Assembly: GCF_003319125.1 (NCBI RefSeq)
Contig: NZ_QOHG01000010.1
Coordinates: 112,904 to 176,903 of the forward strand
DNA from: Blastococcus sp. TF02A-26
GTDB lineage: Bacteria > Actinomycetota > Actinomycetes > Mycobacteriales > Geodermatophilaceae
Direction: 5' to 3'
Length of the DNA: 64,000 bases
In this document: positions 56,314 to 64,000 of the stretch, one piece after another
Position numbering within the stretch: the first letter of the stretch is position 1
Layout: the number at the start of each line of letters is the position of its first letter
Notes under the pieces: model-generated
Database searches by the model: none
Seen by the model: the letters and a program-made list of their open reading frames with translations, nothing else
What the model was told of the DNA's origin: nothing
Position numbers and translations under genes: made by a program

Positions 56314-58014
56314 CTACACCTCGAGGACGGTGGGGATGATCATCGGGCGACGGCGGTAGGTGTCGCTGACCCACTTGCCGACCGTCCGGCGGATCACCTG
56401 CGAGAGGCGGTGGGCGTCGACCTCGCCGTCCTCCAGCGTGCGCTTGAGGTTCTCCTCGACCAACCGCAGCGCCTCGTCGAAGGCCGCCGGGTTCTGCGAG
56501 AAGCCGCGGGTCGACAGGTGCACCGGGCGCACGATGGTCCGGGTGGAGGGCTCCACGACGACGGTGAGCGCCACGAACCCCTCGTCGCCGAGGATCCGCC
56601 GCTCCTGCAGGGACTCCTCGCCGACGTCGCCGACGTTCAGCCCGTCGACGTAGACGTTGCCGATCGGCACCGAGCCGACGATCGAGGCCTTGCCGTCGAC
56701 CAGGTCCACGACGACGCCGTCCTCGGCCAGGATGATCCGGTCCGTGGCCATCCCGGTCTGCTCGGCGAGCGCGGCGTGGGCGCGCAGGTGCCGCCACTCA
56801 CCGTGCACGGGCATCAGGTAGCGCGGCTTGGCGACGTTCAGCAGCGTGCGCAGCTCACCGGCCGGCGCGTGCCCGGAGACGTGCACCATCGCCGTCTCCT
56901 TGTGGATCACCGTCGCGCCGAGGCGGGCCAGCCCGTTGATCACCTTGTAGACGGCGGTCTCGTTGCCCGGCACCAGCGACGACGCCAGCACGATCGTGTC
57001 GCCGGCCTCGATGGTCACCTGGTGGTGCTCGCCGCGGGCCATCCGGCCGAGCGCCGACAGCGGCTCGCCCTGCGAGCCGGTGCTGACCAGCACGACCTGC
57101 TCGCCGGGCATCTTCGTCGCCTCGTCGAGGGAGACCATCAGCCCCGGCGCCATGCGCAGCAGGCCGAGGTCGCGGGCGACGCCCATGTTGCGGACCATCG
57201 ACCGGCCGACGAAGGCGACCTTGCGGCCGTGCTTCTCGGCGGCGTCGAGCACCTGCTGGATGCGGTGCACGTGGCTGGCGAAGCTGGAGACGATCAGCCG
57301 CTGGGTGGCCCGGCGGAACACGTCCTCCAGGACCGGGCCGATCGCCCGCTCGCTGGTGACGAAGCCGGGGATCTCGGCGTTGGTGGAGTCGGCGAGCAGC
57401 AGGTCGATGCCCTCGATGCCCAGGCGCGCGAAGGCGCCGAGGTCGGTGAGCACGCCGTCCAGCGGCAGCTGGTCCATCTTGAAGTCGCCGGTGTGCACGA
57501 GCAGCCCCGCGGGCGTGTGCACCGCGACGGCCAGCGCGTCGGGGATCGAGTGGTTGACGTTGATGAACTCGCAGTGGAACGGGCCGGCCAGGTGGTCGTC
57601 GCCCCCGGCCACCTCCACCAGCACCGGGTCGATGCGGTGCTCGCGCAGCTTGGCCCTGACCAGGGCGAGGGTGAACCGGGAGCCGACGAGCGGGATGTCC
57701 CCGCGCAGCCGCAGCAGGTAGGGCAGCGCGCCGATGTGGTCCTCGTGCCCGTGGGTGAGGACGACGGCGTCGATGTCGTCGAGCCGGTGCTCGATCACCC
57801 CGAGGTCCGGGAGGATCAGGTCGACGCCGGGCTGCTCGGCCTCGGGGAAGAGGACGCCGCAGTCGATGACCAGCAGGCGTCCCTCGAACTCGAGGACGGC
57901 CATGTTGCGGCCGATCTCCCCCAGGCCGCCGAGGGCCATGACGCGCAACCCCCCGTCGGGCAGCGGGGGCGGGGTCTTCAGGTCGAGGTGCGGCTGGGTG
58001 GTGGGGGCACTCAC
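56314..58014 (-). CDS. rnj: Ribonuclease J
   Basis: Metallo-beta-lactamase RNase with 5'-exo and endonuclease activity in mRNA decay and rRNA maturation. 566 residues from a GTG at 58014, which overlaps the dapA stop by 4 bp (GTGA). The metal motif HxHxDH is at His88, His90, Asp92, His93 (LTHGHEDHIGA). Other features: INVNHSIPDALAVAV, HTGDFKMDQLP, the beta-CASP region SSFASHVHRIQQV and VSTGSQGEPLSAL, and VSGHAPAGELRTLLNVAKPRYLMPVHGE (in pieces). A C-terminal domain follows. The dapA-rnj order is the same as in mycobacteria. Confidence 0.95.
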   Translation of the reverse strand: MSAPTTQPHLDLKTPPPLPDGGLRVMALGGLGEIGRNMAVLEFEGRLLVIDCGVLFPEAEQPGVDLILPDLGVIEHRLDDIDAVVLTHGHEDHIGALPYLLRLRGDIPLVGSRFTLALVRAKLREHRIDPVLVEVAGGDDHLAGPFHCEFINVNHSIPDALAVAVHTPAGLLVHTGDFKMDQLPLDGVLTDLGAFARLGIEGIDLLLADSTNAEIPGFVTSERAIGPVLEDVFRRATQRLIVSSFASHVHRIQQVLDAAEKHGRKVAFVGRSMVRNMGVARDLGLLRMAPGLMVSLDEATKMPGEQVVLVSTGSQGEPLSALGRMARGEHHQVTIEAGDTIVLASSLVPGNETAVYKVINGLARLGATVIHKETAMVHVSGHAPAGELRTLLNVAKPRYLMPVHGEWRHLRAHAALAEQTGMATDRIILAEDGVVVDLVDGKASIVGSVPIGNVYVDGLNVGDVGEESLQERRILGDEGFVALTVVVEPSTRTIVRPVHLSTRGFSQNPAAFDEALRLVEENLKRTLEDGEVDAHRLSQVIRRTVGKWVSDTYRRRPMIIPTVLEV

Positions 58015-58907
58015 AGGCTGACGCCTCCGGCGGCGAGATCGTGGTGCAGCTGCTCGAGCTGCTCGGGGGTGGCATCCACCAGCGGCGGGCGGACCGGGCC
58101 GGCGGGGAGGCCGAGGGCGTTCAGTGCGGCCTTGACCGTGATGACGCCCTGGGTGCGGAAGACGCCGGTGCAGACCGGCAGCAGGCTCTCGTTGATCGAC
58201 CGTGCGGTGGCGAGGTCGCCGGCCTCCACGGCCGCGATCAGCTCGGCGAGGCGGGGCCCGACGAGGTGGCCGATGACGCTGACCACGCCGACGCCGCCGA
58301 TCGCGAGGATCGGGAGGTTCAGCATGTCCTCGCCGCTGTAGTAGGCGAGGTCGGTGCGGGCCAGCGTCCACGCCATGGCGCCGAGATCGCCCTTGGCGTC
58401 CTTGACCGCGACGATCCGCGGGTGCTCCGCGGCCCGCACGAGGGTCTCCACCTCGATCGGCGTCCCGGTGCGGACGGGGATGTCGTAGAGCATCACCGGC
58501 AGGTCGGTGCTGTCGGCGACGGACGTGAAGTGCCGCAGCACGCCGGCCTGCGGGGGGCGGTTGTAGTACGGGGTCACGACGAGCAGGCCGTGCGCCCCGA
58601 GCCGCTCGGCGGCCTGCGCCAGCTCGATGGAGTGCGCGGTGTCGTTGGTGCCGACCCCGGCGACGACGGTGGCGCGGTCGCCCACGGAGTCGAGCACCGC
58701 CTCCAGCAGGGCCCGCTGCTCGGCGTCGGTGACGGTCGGCGACTCCCCCGTCGTCCCGGACACCACCAGGCCGTCGTGGGCGCCGCGGTCGACCAGGTGG
58801 GCGGCCAGCTGCTGGGCGCCGGCGAGGTCGATCGAGCCGTCCTCGGTGAACGGCGTGACCATGGCCGAGAGCACGCGGCCGAAGGGCCGGGCCGGGTCGC
58901 TGGTCAT
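58011..58907 (-). CDS. dapA: 4-hydroxy-tetrahydrodipicolinate synthase
   Basis: Condenses aspartate semialdehyde with pyruvate in the lysine/diaminopimelate branch. 298 residues, TIM barrel. Catalytic residues: Thr52-Thr53 in GTTGESPT, Tyr141 in MLYDIPVRTG and the Schiff-base Lys169 in IVAVKDAKGD. LLVVTPYYNRPPQAG is also typical. It works with dapF at 19953-20831 in the same pathway. Its gene overlaps rnj by 4 bp. Confidence 0.96.
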   Translation of the reverse strand: MTSDPARPFGRVLSAMVTPFTEDGSIDLAGAQQLAAHLVDRGAHDGLVVSGTTGESPTVTDAEQRALLEAVLDSVGDRATVVAGVGTNDTAHSIELAQAAERLGAHGLLVVTPYYNRPPQAGVLRHFTSVADSTDLPVMLYDIPVRTGTPIEVETLVRAAEHPRIVAVKDAKGDLGAMAWTLARTDLAYYSGEDMLNLPILAIGGVGVVSVIGHLVGPRLAELIAAVEAGDLATARSINESLLPVCTGVFRTQGVITVKAALNALGLPAGPVRPPLVDATPEQLEQLHHDLAAGGVSL

Positions 58908-58956
58908 GGGGTGAATCTACCCAGCGGCACCGGCCCCACCCGCCGCACGGGGCCGC

Positions 58957-59445
58957 TCAGCGCCGGTGGTCGGAGACCGCGTAGCGCAGCCCCGTGGACG
59001 GCGAGGTGGCCCAGCCCTCGGCCGGGGTGCGGGAGACCACCCGCCAGCCGGTGCCGAGCACGGGAGCGCGGGTGTCCCCCTCGACGGCGAGGTCGACCTC
59101 GGTGACGACCGCGCGCTCGGCGTGCGGCAGGAACTCCGCGTAGACGGTGCCTCCGCCGATCACCCAGCAGTCGGGGTACTGGCTGAGGACCTGGCTCACC
59201 GAGTAGGCCGGCCGCGCCCCCTCCGCCCACCACAGCGGGTCGCTGGTGAGGACGACGTTGGTGCGCCCCGGCAGCGGCCGGAAGCGCTCGGGCAGCGACT
59301 CCCAGGTGCGCCGCCCCATGACGACGACGGAGCCGGCGGTCAGCTCGCGGAAGTTCCTGAGGTCCTCGGGCAGGTGCCAGGGCAGGCCGCCGTCGGCACC
59401 GATGACGCGGGCCTGCGCCTGCGCCCAGATCAGGGAGATCGTCAC
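58957..59445 (-). CDS. folA: Dihydrofolate reductase
   Basis: Reduces dihydrofolate with NADPH, regenerating tetrahydrofolate used by thymidylate synthase. 162 residues. Begins ISLIWAQAQARVIGADGGLPWHLPEDL (here read in two pieces), with active-site Asp in LPEDLRNFRELT; VVMGRRTWESLP is the NADPH region and WVIGGGTVYAEFL is the C-terminal motif. It starts 12 bp after the thyA stop on the same strand, a thyA-folA operon as in many bacteria. Confidence 0.95.
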   Translation of the reverse strand: MTISLIWAQAQARVIGADGGLPWHLPEDLRNFRELTAGSVVVMGRRTWESLPERFRPLPGRTNVVLTSDPLWWAEGARPAYSVSQVLSQYPDCWVIGGGTVYAEFLPHAERAVVTEVDLAVEGDTRAPVLGTGWRVVSRTPAEGWATSPSTGLRYAVSDHRR

Positions 59446-59457
59446 GGCCCCGGCGGA

Positions 59458-60276
59458 TCAGACGGCGACGGCGGCGCGGATGGCCGGGTGCGGGTCGTAC
59501 CCGGCCACCGTGACGTGCTCGGGCGTGTAGTCGAACAGCGACGGCGCCGGCGCCAGCTCCAGGGTGGGGAACGGCCGGGCCGGGCGGGACAGCTGCTCGC
59601 GGACCTGCGCGTGGTGGTTGTCGTACACGTGGCAGTCGCCGCCGACCCAGATGAAGTCCCCGGGCTCGAGGCCCACCTGCGCGGCGACCATGTGCGTGAG
59701 CAGCGCGTAGCTGGCGATGTTGAACGGGACCCCGAGGAACATGTCGGCGCTGCGCTGGTAGAGCTGGCAGGACAGCCGGCCACCGGCGACGTGGAACTGG
59801 AACAGCGCGTGGCACGGGGCCAGGGCCATCTCGGGGATGGCGGCGACGTTCCAGGCCGAGACCACCATGCGTCGGGAGTCGGGATCGCGGCGGAGGGTGT
59901 CCAGCACGCCGGAGATCTGGTCGACGTGCTCGCCCGACGGCGTGGGCCACGACCGCCACTGCACGCCGTAGACCGGACCGAGCTCGCCGGTGGGCGACGC
60001 CCACTCGTCCCAGATGGTGACGCCGTGGTCGTGCAGGTAGCCGACGTTGCTCTCCCCGCGGAGGAACCACAGCAGCTCGACGACGATCGAGCGCAGGTGC
60101 ACCTTCTTCGTCGTCAGCAGGGGGAAGCCGGCCGAGAGGTCGTAGCGCAGCCGCTCGCCGAAGAGGCTGACCGTGCCCGTCCCGGTGCGGTCGGACTTCG
60201 GCGTCCCGGTCTCCAGGACCCGCCGCAGGAGGTCCTCGTACTGCGTGTCGACCGGCTGCCCGGCGGTGCCCACCAC
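59458..60276 (-). CDS. thyA: Thymidylate synthase (ThyA type)
   Basis: Methylates dUMP to dTMP with methylene-tetrahydrofolate. 272 residues from a GTG at 60276; in-frame starts exist upstream to 60339 but add no family sequence. Nucleotide-contact [22 protein letters not shown], and [19 protein letters not shown] (in part) precede the nucleophile Cys155 in [33 protein letters not shown] and LPWFLF-equivalent [16 protein letters not shown] close it. Classic ThyA, so folate oxidation here depends on the folA gene downstream. Divergent from the DUF1232 gene (46 bp). Confidence 0.96.
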   Translation of the reverse strand: MVGTAGQPVDTQYEDLLRRVLETGTPKSDRTGTGTVSLFGERLRYDLSAGFPLLTTKKVHLRSIVVELLWFLRGESNVGYLHDHGVTIWDEWASPTGELGPVYGVQWRSWPTPSGEHVDQISGVLDTLRRDPDSRRMVVSAWNVAAIPEMALAPCHALFQFHVAGGRLSCQLYQRSADMFLGVPFNIASYALLTHMVAAQVGLEPGDFIWVGGDCHVYDNHHAQVREQLSRPARPFPTLELAPAPSLFDYTPEHVTVAGYDPHPAIRAAVAV

Positions 60277-60322
60277 GGGGATGCAATCTACGTGCCGGAA
60301 CCGACAGGACACACTCTCCGAC

Positions 60323-60733
60323 ATGGAGTGGTGGGCCACCCTGCTGGTCGTCGCCGGTGGGCTGCTGGTGCTGTGGGCACTGGGCGTGGTGCTGCTGTGG
60401 CGGGCGCGTCCGGAGGACCTGACCCTCCGCGAGGCGCTGCGGCTGCTGCCCGACCTCGTGCGCCTGGTCCGCCGGCTGGCCCGGGACCCGGAGGTGCCGC
60501 GCGGCGTCCGCGTCCGGCTCTGGCTGCTCCTGGCGTACCTGCTCTCGCCGGTGGACCTGGTGCCCGATGTCGTCCCGGTCCTCGGCTACGCCGACGACGT
60601 CGTGGTGGTGGCCCTGGCCCTGCGCGCGGTGGTGCGGCGGGCCGGCGCCGAGGCGATCACCCGCGCCTGGCCGGGCAGCCCCGCGGGTCTGGCGGTCGTG
60701 CTGCGCCTGGCCGGGGCGCCGCTCACCGCGTGA
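60323..60733 (+). CDS. YkvA/DUF1232-family membrane protein
   Basis: 136 residues from the ATG at 60323. Helix 1 is about 3-26 ([24 protein letters not shown]). The DUF1232 core is [30 protein letters not shown], split here as [17 protein letters not shown] and [12 protein letters not shown], with its conserved Pro-Asp pairs. Function of the family is unknown; it is found in membranes of many bacteria. The 3' end overlaps the convergent glycosylase gene by 11 bp. Confidence 0.85.
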   Translation: MEWWATLLVVAGGLLVLWALGVVLLWRARPEDLTLREALRLLPDLVRLVRRLARDPEVPRGVRVRLWLLLAYLLSPVDLVPDVVPVLGYADDVVVVALALRAVVRRAGAEAITRAWPGSPAGLAVVLRLAGAPLTA

Positions 60734-61934
60734 CCGCGGCCAGCTCGGGCGCGAGGTCCCCGGCCCCGGCGACGACGACCCGGTCGAGCTGCAGCCAGTC
60801 GGCCATCAGCCGGAGCTCGGCGGCGAGCTCGGTCGCGACCTCAGCGCGGTCCACACCGGCCTCCGCGTGGACCGCCTGCACGAGCAGGGCGCCGGCCCGG
60901 CGGTCGGCCTTGAGGTCGGCGCGGGCGACGAGCCGGTCACCGAGGAGGAACGGCAGCACGTAGTAGCCGTGCACCCGCTTCTCGGCGGGCGTGTAGATCT
61001 CCAGCCGGTAGTGGAAGCCGAAGATGCGCTCGACGCGGGGCCGCTCCCAGACCAGGGAGTCGAACGGGCTCAGCAGCGCGCGGGCGCGGATCCACCGGGG
61101 ACGGCGGGCCGCCGGGTCGAGCCAGGCGGGGGCGGTCCACCCGTCGACGCGGACGGGGAGCAGCTCGCCGGCCTCGGCGAGCTCCTCGATCGCCGTCCGC
61201 GCCGCCGCCGGGCGCAGCCGGAAGTAGTCCCGCAGGTCACGCTCGGTGGCCACCCCGAGGGCCCGGGCAGCGGTGCGGACGAGCTCGCGGAACGCCGCGG
61301 CCGGCTCCGGGGTGGGGGTCTGCAGCACCGCGGGCGGCAGGACCCGTTCGGTGAGGTCGTAGACCCGCTCGAAGCCGGCGGTGCGGGACCGCGCGGTGAG
61401 GGCCCCGGTGAAGAAGAGCCACTCGAGCGCCACCTTCGCCGGGTGCCAGTTCCACATCGTCCCGGGCCGCTCGCGGCGGGTCTCCAGCAGCTCGCTGGCC
61501 CTGGTCGGCCCCTGCTCCCGCACCCGGTCGAGCACCTCGGCGACGTAGCCCGGGCGTTCCCGCTGCAACCGGACCATGTTCCCCCAGGCGTTCTCCTCGG
61601 CCGCTGCCATGCGCCACCGGAGGAACGGGTGCAGCCGCACCGGGAGGTAGGACGCCTCGTGGGCCCAGTACTCGAACACCTCGTGCCGGCGGTCGGTGAA
61701 GTCGTCGAGCGCCTCCCGGCGGTAGCCGCCCAGGCGGCTGAAGAACGGCAGGTAGTGCGACCGGGAGAGGACGTTGACCGAGTCGATCTGGACGACGCCG
61801 AGGCGGTCGGTCACCCGGCGCAGCTGACGGCTGTCGACCGCGCCGGCGGGGCGGGGGTCGGCGAAGCCCTGGGCAGCGAGCGCGATGCGCCGGGCCAGCG
61901 GGGCCGGCAGCCGGTCGACGACGGGGACGGTCAC
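60723..61934 (-). CDS. YcaQ/AlkX-type winged-helix DNA glycosylase
   Basis: 403 residues from a GTG at 61934; the longer open frame above it is not homologous. The HTH_42/winged-helix glycosylase fold is shown by ALAAQGFADPRP, the catalytic Gln-x-Asp loop VVQIDSVNVLSRSHYLPFFSR, EYWAHEASYLPV, and WERPRVERIFGFHYRLEIY. The QID triplet matches the active loop of YcaQ/AlkZ enzymes, which unhook interstrand cross-links and release alkylated bases. This broad-substrate activity is known in enteric and actinomycete homologues; here it is inferred. Convergent with DUF1232. Confidence 0.88.
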   Translation of the reverse strand: MTVPVVDRLPAPLARRIALAAQGFADPRPAGAVDSRQLRRVTDRLGVVQIDSVNVLSRSHYLPFFSRLGGYRREALDDFTDRRHEVFEYWAHEASYLPVRLHPFLRWRMAAAEENAWGNMVRLQRERPGYVAEVLDRVREQGPTRASELLETRRERPGTMWNWHPAKVALEWLFFTGALTARSRTAGFERVYDLTERVLPPAVLQTPTPEPAAAFRELVRTAARALGVATERDLRDYFRLRPAAARTAIEELAEAGELLPVRVDGWTAPAWLDPAARRPRWIRARALLSPFDSLVWERPRVERIFGFHYRLEIYTPAEKRVHGYYVLPFLLGDRLVARADLKADRRAGALLVQAVHAEAGVDRAEVATELAAELRLMADWLQLDRVVVAGAGDLAPELAAVTR

Positions 61935-61998
61935 GCCTGCCGATCCTGCCCGGCCGGTATGACGGTCGCCGTCGGCGCCTGCGCCTACGCTGCCGGGG

Positions 61999-62586
61999 AT
62001 GGAACCGCCCGCCTTCCCCCGGCTGACCGGGACGGCCGCCGTCTCGGTGCGCCCGGCCCGCGCCGACGACGCCGCCGACGTCGCCCGGGTCCAGGCCGTC
62101 GCGTGGCGGACGGCGTACCGGGCGGTGCTGCCGGCGGCCGTCCTCGACGACTGGGACGAGGCCGCTGCCGCCGAGGTGTGGCGGTCGGCGGTGGTGGAGC
62201 CGCCCACGCCGGCGCACGGGGTGCTCGTCGCGTTCGACGGGGAGACCGTGGTGGGGTTCGCCGCGTACGGGCCGCCCGAGGTCTCCCCCGACGGACCGAC
62301 GGCCGCGGACGGTCCGACGACCGAGGTGGCGGCCCTGCTCGTCGAGCCCCGTTGGGGCCGGCGCGGACACGGCAGCCGGCTGCTGGCCGCGGTGGCCGAC
62401 CTCGCCGGCGCGACCGGCGCCACCCGCCTGTCCATGTGGGTGCCGGAACCCGACGCCGTGACCAGCCGATTCCTGGAGTCCGCCGGATGGGCCCGGGAGG
62501 GCTGGGTCCGCACGCTCGACACCGGCGGCGAGCCGCTGCGCGAGGTGCGCTGGCACGCCGAGCTCGGCGAGGAGGAGGCGGGGTGA
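61999..62586 (+). CDS. GNAT-family N-acetyltransferase
   Basis: 195 residues. The GNAT fold is visible: VRPARADDAADVARVQAVAW, VVGFAAYGPPE, then VAALLVEPRWGRRGHGSRLLAAV, the acetyl-CoA-binding motif A (R/Q-x-x-G-x-G/A: RRGHGS), and AGWAREGW. Acceptor unknown. It overlaps the following DUF2461 gene by 4 bp, so they are co-translated, and is divergent from the glycosylase gene (64 bp). Confidence 0.88.
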   Translation: MEPPAFPRLTGTAAVSVRPARADDAADVARVQAVAWRTAYRAVLPAAVLDDWDEAAAAEVWRSAVVEPPTPAHGVLVAFDGETVVGFAAYGPPEVSPDGPTAADGPTTEVAALLVEPRWGRRGHGSRLLAAVADLAGATGATRLSMWVPEPDAVTSRFLESAGWAREGWVRTLDTGGEPLREVRWHAELGEEEAG

Positions 62587-63248
62587 CGTTCGAGGGCTTC
62601 CCCGACGAGGGCCTGGTCTTCTACGAGGGGCTCGAGGCGGACAACAGCAGGACGTACTGGACGCAGCACCGCCCGGTGTACGAGTCCTGCGTCCGCGCGC
62701 CGCTCCAGGCGCTCGCGGACGAACTGGCCGCCGAGTTCGGCACGGCGAAGCTCTTTCGTCCCTACCGCGACGTCCGGTTCAGCTCGGACAAGACGCCGTA
62801 CAAGACACATCAGGGCGCCGTCGTGGAGGAGCCCGGCCGCGGCGCCGGTGCCCTCTACGTGCAGCTCTCCGCAGATGGTCTCCGGGTGGCCGGTGGCTCG
62901 TGGCGGCAGGAGTCCGACCAGGTGGCGCGGTACCGGCGGGCGGTCGTGGACGACGTCCAGGGCCCCCGCCTCGCGCGCGAGATCGCACGCCTCTCATCCG
63001 CCGGCTGGGAGGTGGGCGGCGACCGGCTCAGCCGTCCTCCACGAGGGTTCGAGACCCCTGACGACGACCGGGCGGACCTGCTCAAGCACCGGACGCTCAA
63101 CGTGGCCCAGCAGTGGGAGCCGGCGGACTGGCTGCACTCCCGTGCCGCCCTGGACCGGGTCCGGCAGGCGTGGCGCGACGTGGTGGCGCTGAACCGCTGG
63201 CTGGCGGACAACGTCGGGGCCACGACGAAGGAGATCCGCCGCCGCTGA
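62583..63248 (+). CDS. DUF2461 family protein
   Basis: 221 residues from a GTG at 62583 (GTGA overlap with the GNAT gene). The family pattern is clear: FEGFPDEGLVFYEGLEADNSRTYW, LFRPYRDVRFSSDKTPYKTHQG, YVQLSADGLRVAGGSW, and DLLKHRTLNVAQQW. Family function is unknown. It is the last gene before the convergent rRNA operon terminator. Confidence 0.88.
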   Translation: MTFEGFPDEGLVFYEGLEADNSRTYWTQHRPVYESCVRAPLQALADELAAEFGTAKLFRPYRDVRFSSDKTPYKTHQGAVVEEPGRGAGALYVQLSADGLRVAGGSWRQESDQVARYRRAVVDDVQGPRLAREIARLSSAGWEVGGDRLSRPPRGFETPDDDRADLLKHRTLNVAQQWEPADWLHSRAALDRVRQAWRDVVALNRWLADNVGATTKEIRRR

Positions 63249-63269
63249 CCGCGGCGCCTCTCCGGGCGA

Positions 63270-63303
63270 TGTGGCGGTAGTGCCCCGGTGCACTGTGGCG
63301 GTA
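63270..63303. repeat. Short direct repeat TGTGGCGGTA
   Basis: TGTGGCGGTA occurs at 63270-63279 and 63294-63303, 24 bp apart, in the gap between the DUF2461 stop and the rRNA terminator. Purpose unknown. Confidence 0.45.
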
Positions 63304-63323
63304 TCGCACGGTTCCCGGAATGC

Positions 63324-63359
63324 AGGAAGGGCCCCAGCCGTGTGGCTGGGGCCCTTCCT
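63324..63359 (-). terminator. Terminator of the rRNA operon
   Basis: A perfect 16-bp stem (63324-63339 with 63344-63359) and a 4-nt loop (GTGT on the plus strand). It lies 11 bp beyond the 5S 3' end on the minus strand. It can also stop transcripts from the convergent DUF2461 operon. Confidence 0.88.
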
Positions 63360-63370
63360 GTAAATGGTTG

Positions 63371-63487
63371 TCCGGCGGTGTCCTACTCTCCCACCCCGTC
63401 TCCAGGGCAGTACCATCGGCGCTGAGAGGCTTAGCTTCCGGGTTCGGAAAGGGACCGGGCGTTTCCCTCTCGCCATGACCGCCGTAA
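63371..63487 (-). rRNA. rrf: 5S ribosomal RNA
   Basis: About 117 nt. On the minus strand it begins TTACGGCGGTCATGGCGAG and ends GGACACCGCCGGA; the two ends pair as helix I. Internal CCCGGTCCCTTTCCGAACC and GGAAGCTAAGCCTC are the conserved 5S loops. Ends are accurate within a few bases. Confidence 0.95.
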
Positions 63488-63611
63488 CTCTGTGAACTTC
63501 TCGACCGGCAACCCCCGCATCGCTGCGGGGGTGGGTCGTTCGTTCAGAGCTGCACAGTGGACGCGTTCGACTTCGACAGATCACGGTGTTCGTGGTGTGA
63601 AGTGGGTTGTG
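63488..63611 (-). other. 23S-5S spacer
   Basis: About 124 nt between the 23S and 5S genes. No tRNA is visible. It holds transcribed-spacer sequence with processing stems expected, but none was verified. Confidence 0.6.

Positions 63612-64000
<389 letters not shown>

Noticed and set aside
54455..58341. 780-codon minus-strand and 973-codon plus-strand frames over the S9 peptidase and rnj genes
   Set aside because: Shadows of the peptidase and RNase J genes; each ends in low-complexity sequence.
63488..63611. tRNA in the 23S-5S spacer
   Set aside because: No cloverleaf arms or TTCGAATC-type T loop can be arranged in the 124 nt.

Overview
The window is 64 kb of very GC-rich chromosomal DNA with dense genes, frequent GTG starts (one TTG), many 4-base ATGA/GTGA overlaps, and Shine-Dalgarno motifs of the GGAGG type. 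Gene content and order place it in the Actinobacteria. The series nrdR-LysM/lexA ... hflX-dapF-miaA-(extradiol-like)-DUF349-miaB ... recX-recA-DUF3046 ... clgR-pgsA-rimO-ftsK ... rnj-dapA-dfrA-thyA parallels the Mycobacterium tuberculosis Rv2718c-Rv2764c backbone. A family such as Geodermatophilaceae (Blastococcus, Geodermatophilus, Modestobacter) would fit, but this is inference from memory and not a search result. The right end is the 3' end of an rRNA operon on the minus strand (23S partial, then 5S).

Layout. 1-2.4 kb: 5' end of hppD (tyrosine catabolism) divergent from an Lrp/AsnC regulator, then two hypothetical membrane or lipoprotein genes. 2.4-9.7 kb: an envelope module with an orphan ClpP, a class A beta-lactamase lipoprotein, a MacB-type permease and ATPase, a periplasmic adaptor and a small lipoprotein on the minus strand, divergent from an OmpR-type response regulator and histidine kinase. 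9.8-16 kb: B12-dependent ribonucleotide reductase (nrdJ), its repressor nrdR, an uncharacterised gene, a LysM protein and divergent lexA. 16-28.4 kb: secreted propeller-like protein, PAP2 phosphatase, hflX, dapF, miaA, LigB-like protein, DUF349 protein, miaB, recX, recA, DUF3046. 28.5-40.4 kb: MFS transporter, acyl-CoA dehydrogenase, the very large helicase Lhr, a maltokinase-cap-like protein, an ABM-domain membrane protein, a MoxR/CoxE-type pair and a Nei-family glycosylase. 40.4-48.3 kb: PspA, a PfkB sugar kinase, a complete carbohydrate ABC importer and a DUF4032 kinase-like protein. 48.4-63.2 kb: TetR, ClgR-like regulator, pgsA, rimO, ftsK, S9 peptidase, rnj, dapA, dfrA, thyA, DUF1232, a YcaQ-type glycosylase, GNAT and DUF2461. 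63.3-64 kb: rRNA terminator, 5S and 23S.

Functional links. DNA damage and nucleotide supply dominate: lexA, recA, recX, Lhr, Nei, YcaQ, nrdJ/nrdR, thyA, dfrA. Four LexA-box-like palindromes can be read directly, three between the LysM gene and lexA and one ahead of recA. Two NrdR-box-like repeats 32 bp apart lie ahead of nrdR. The two-component system, MacAB-like exporter and beta-lactamase look like one envelope-stress or antibiotic-response unit. Several convergent gene pairs are separated by long perfect hairpins that probably work as bidirectional terminators.

I found no CRISPR array, insertion sequence, prophage, integrase or tRNA. The window is mostly conserved core chromosome. The least explained parts are the MoxR/CoxE pair, the DUF4032 protein beside the sugar importer, the gene at 13.7-14.3 kb, the orphan ClpP, and some small ORFs and repeats.
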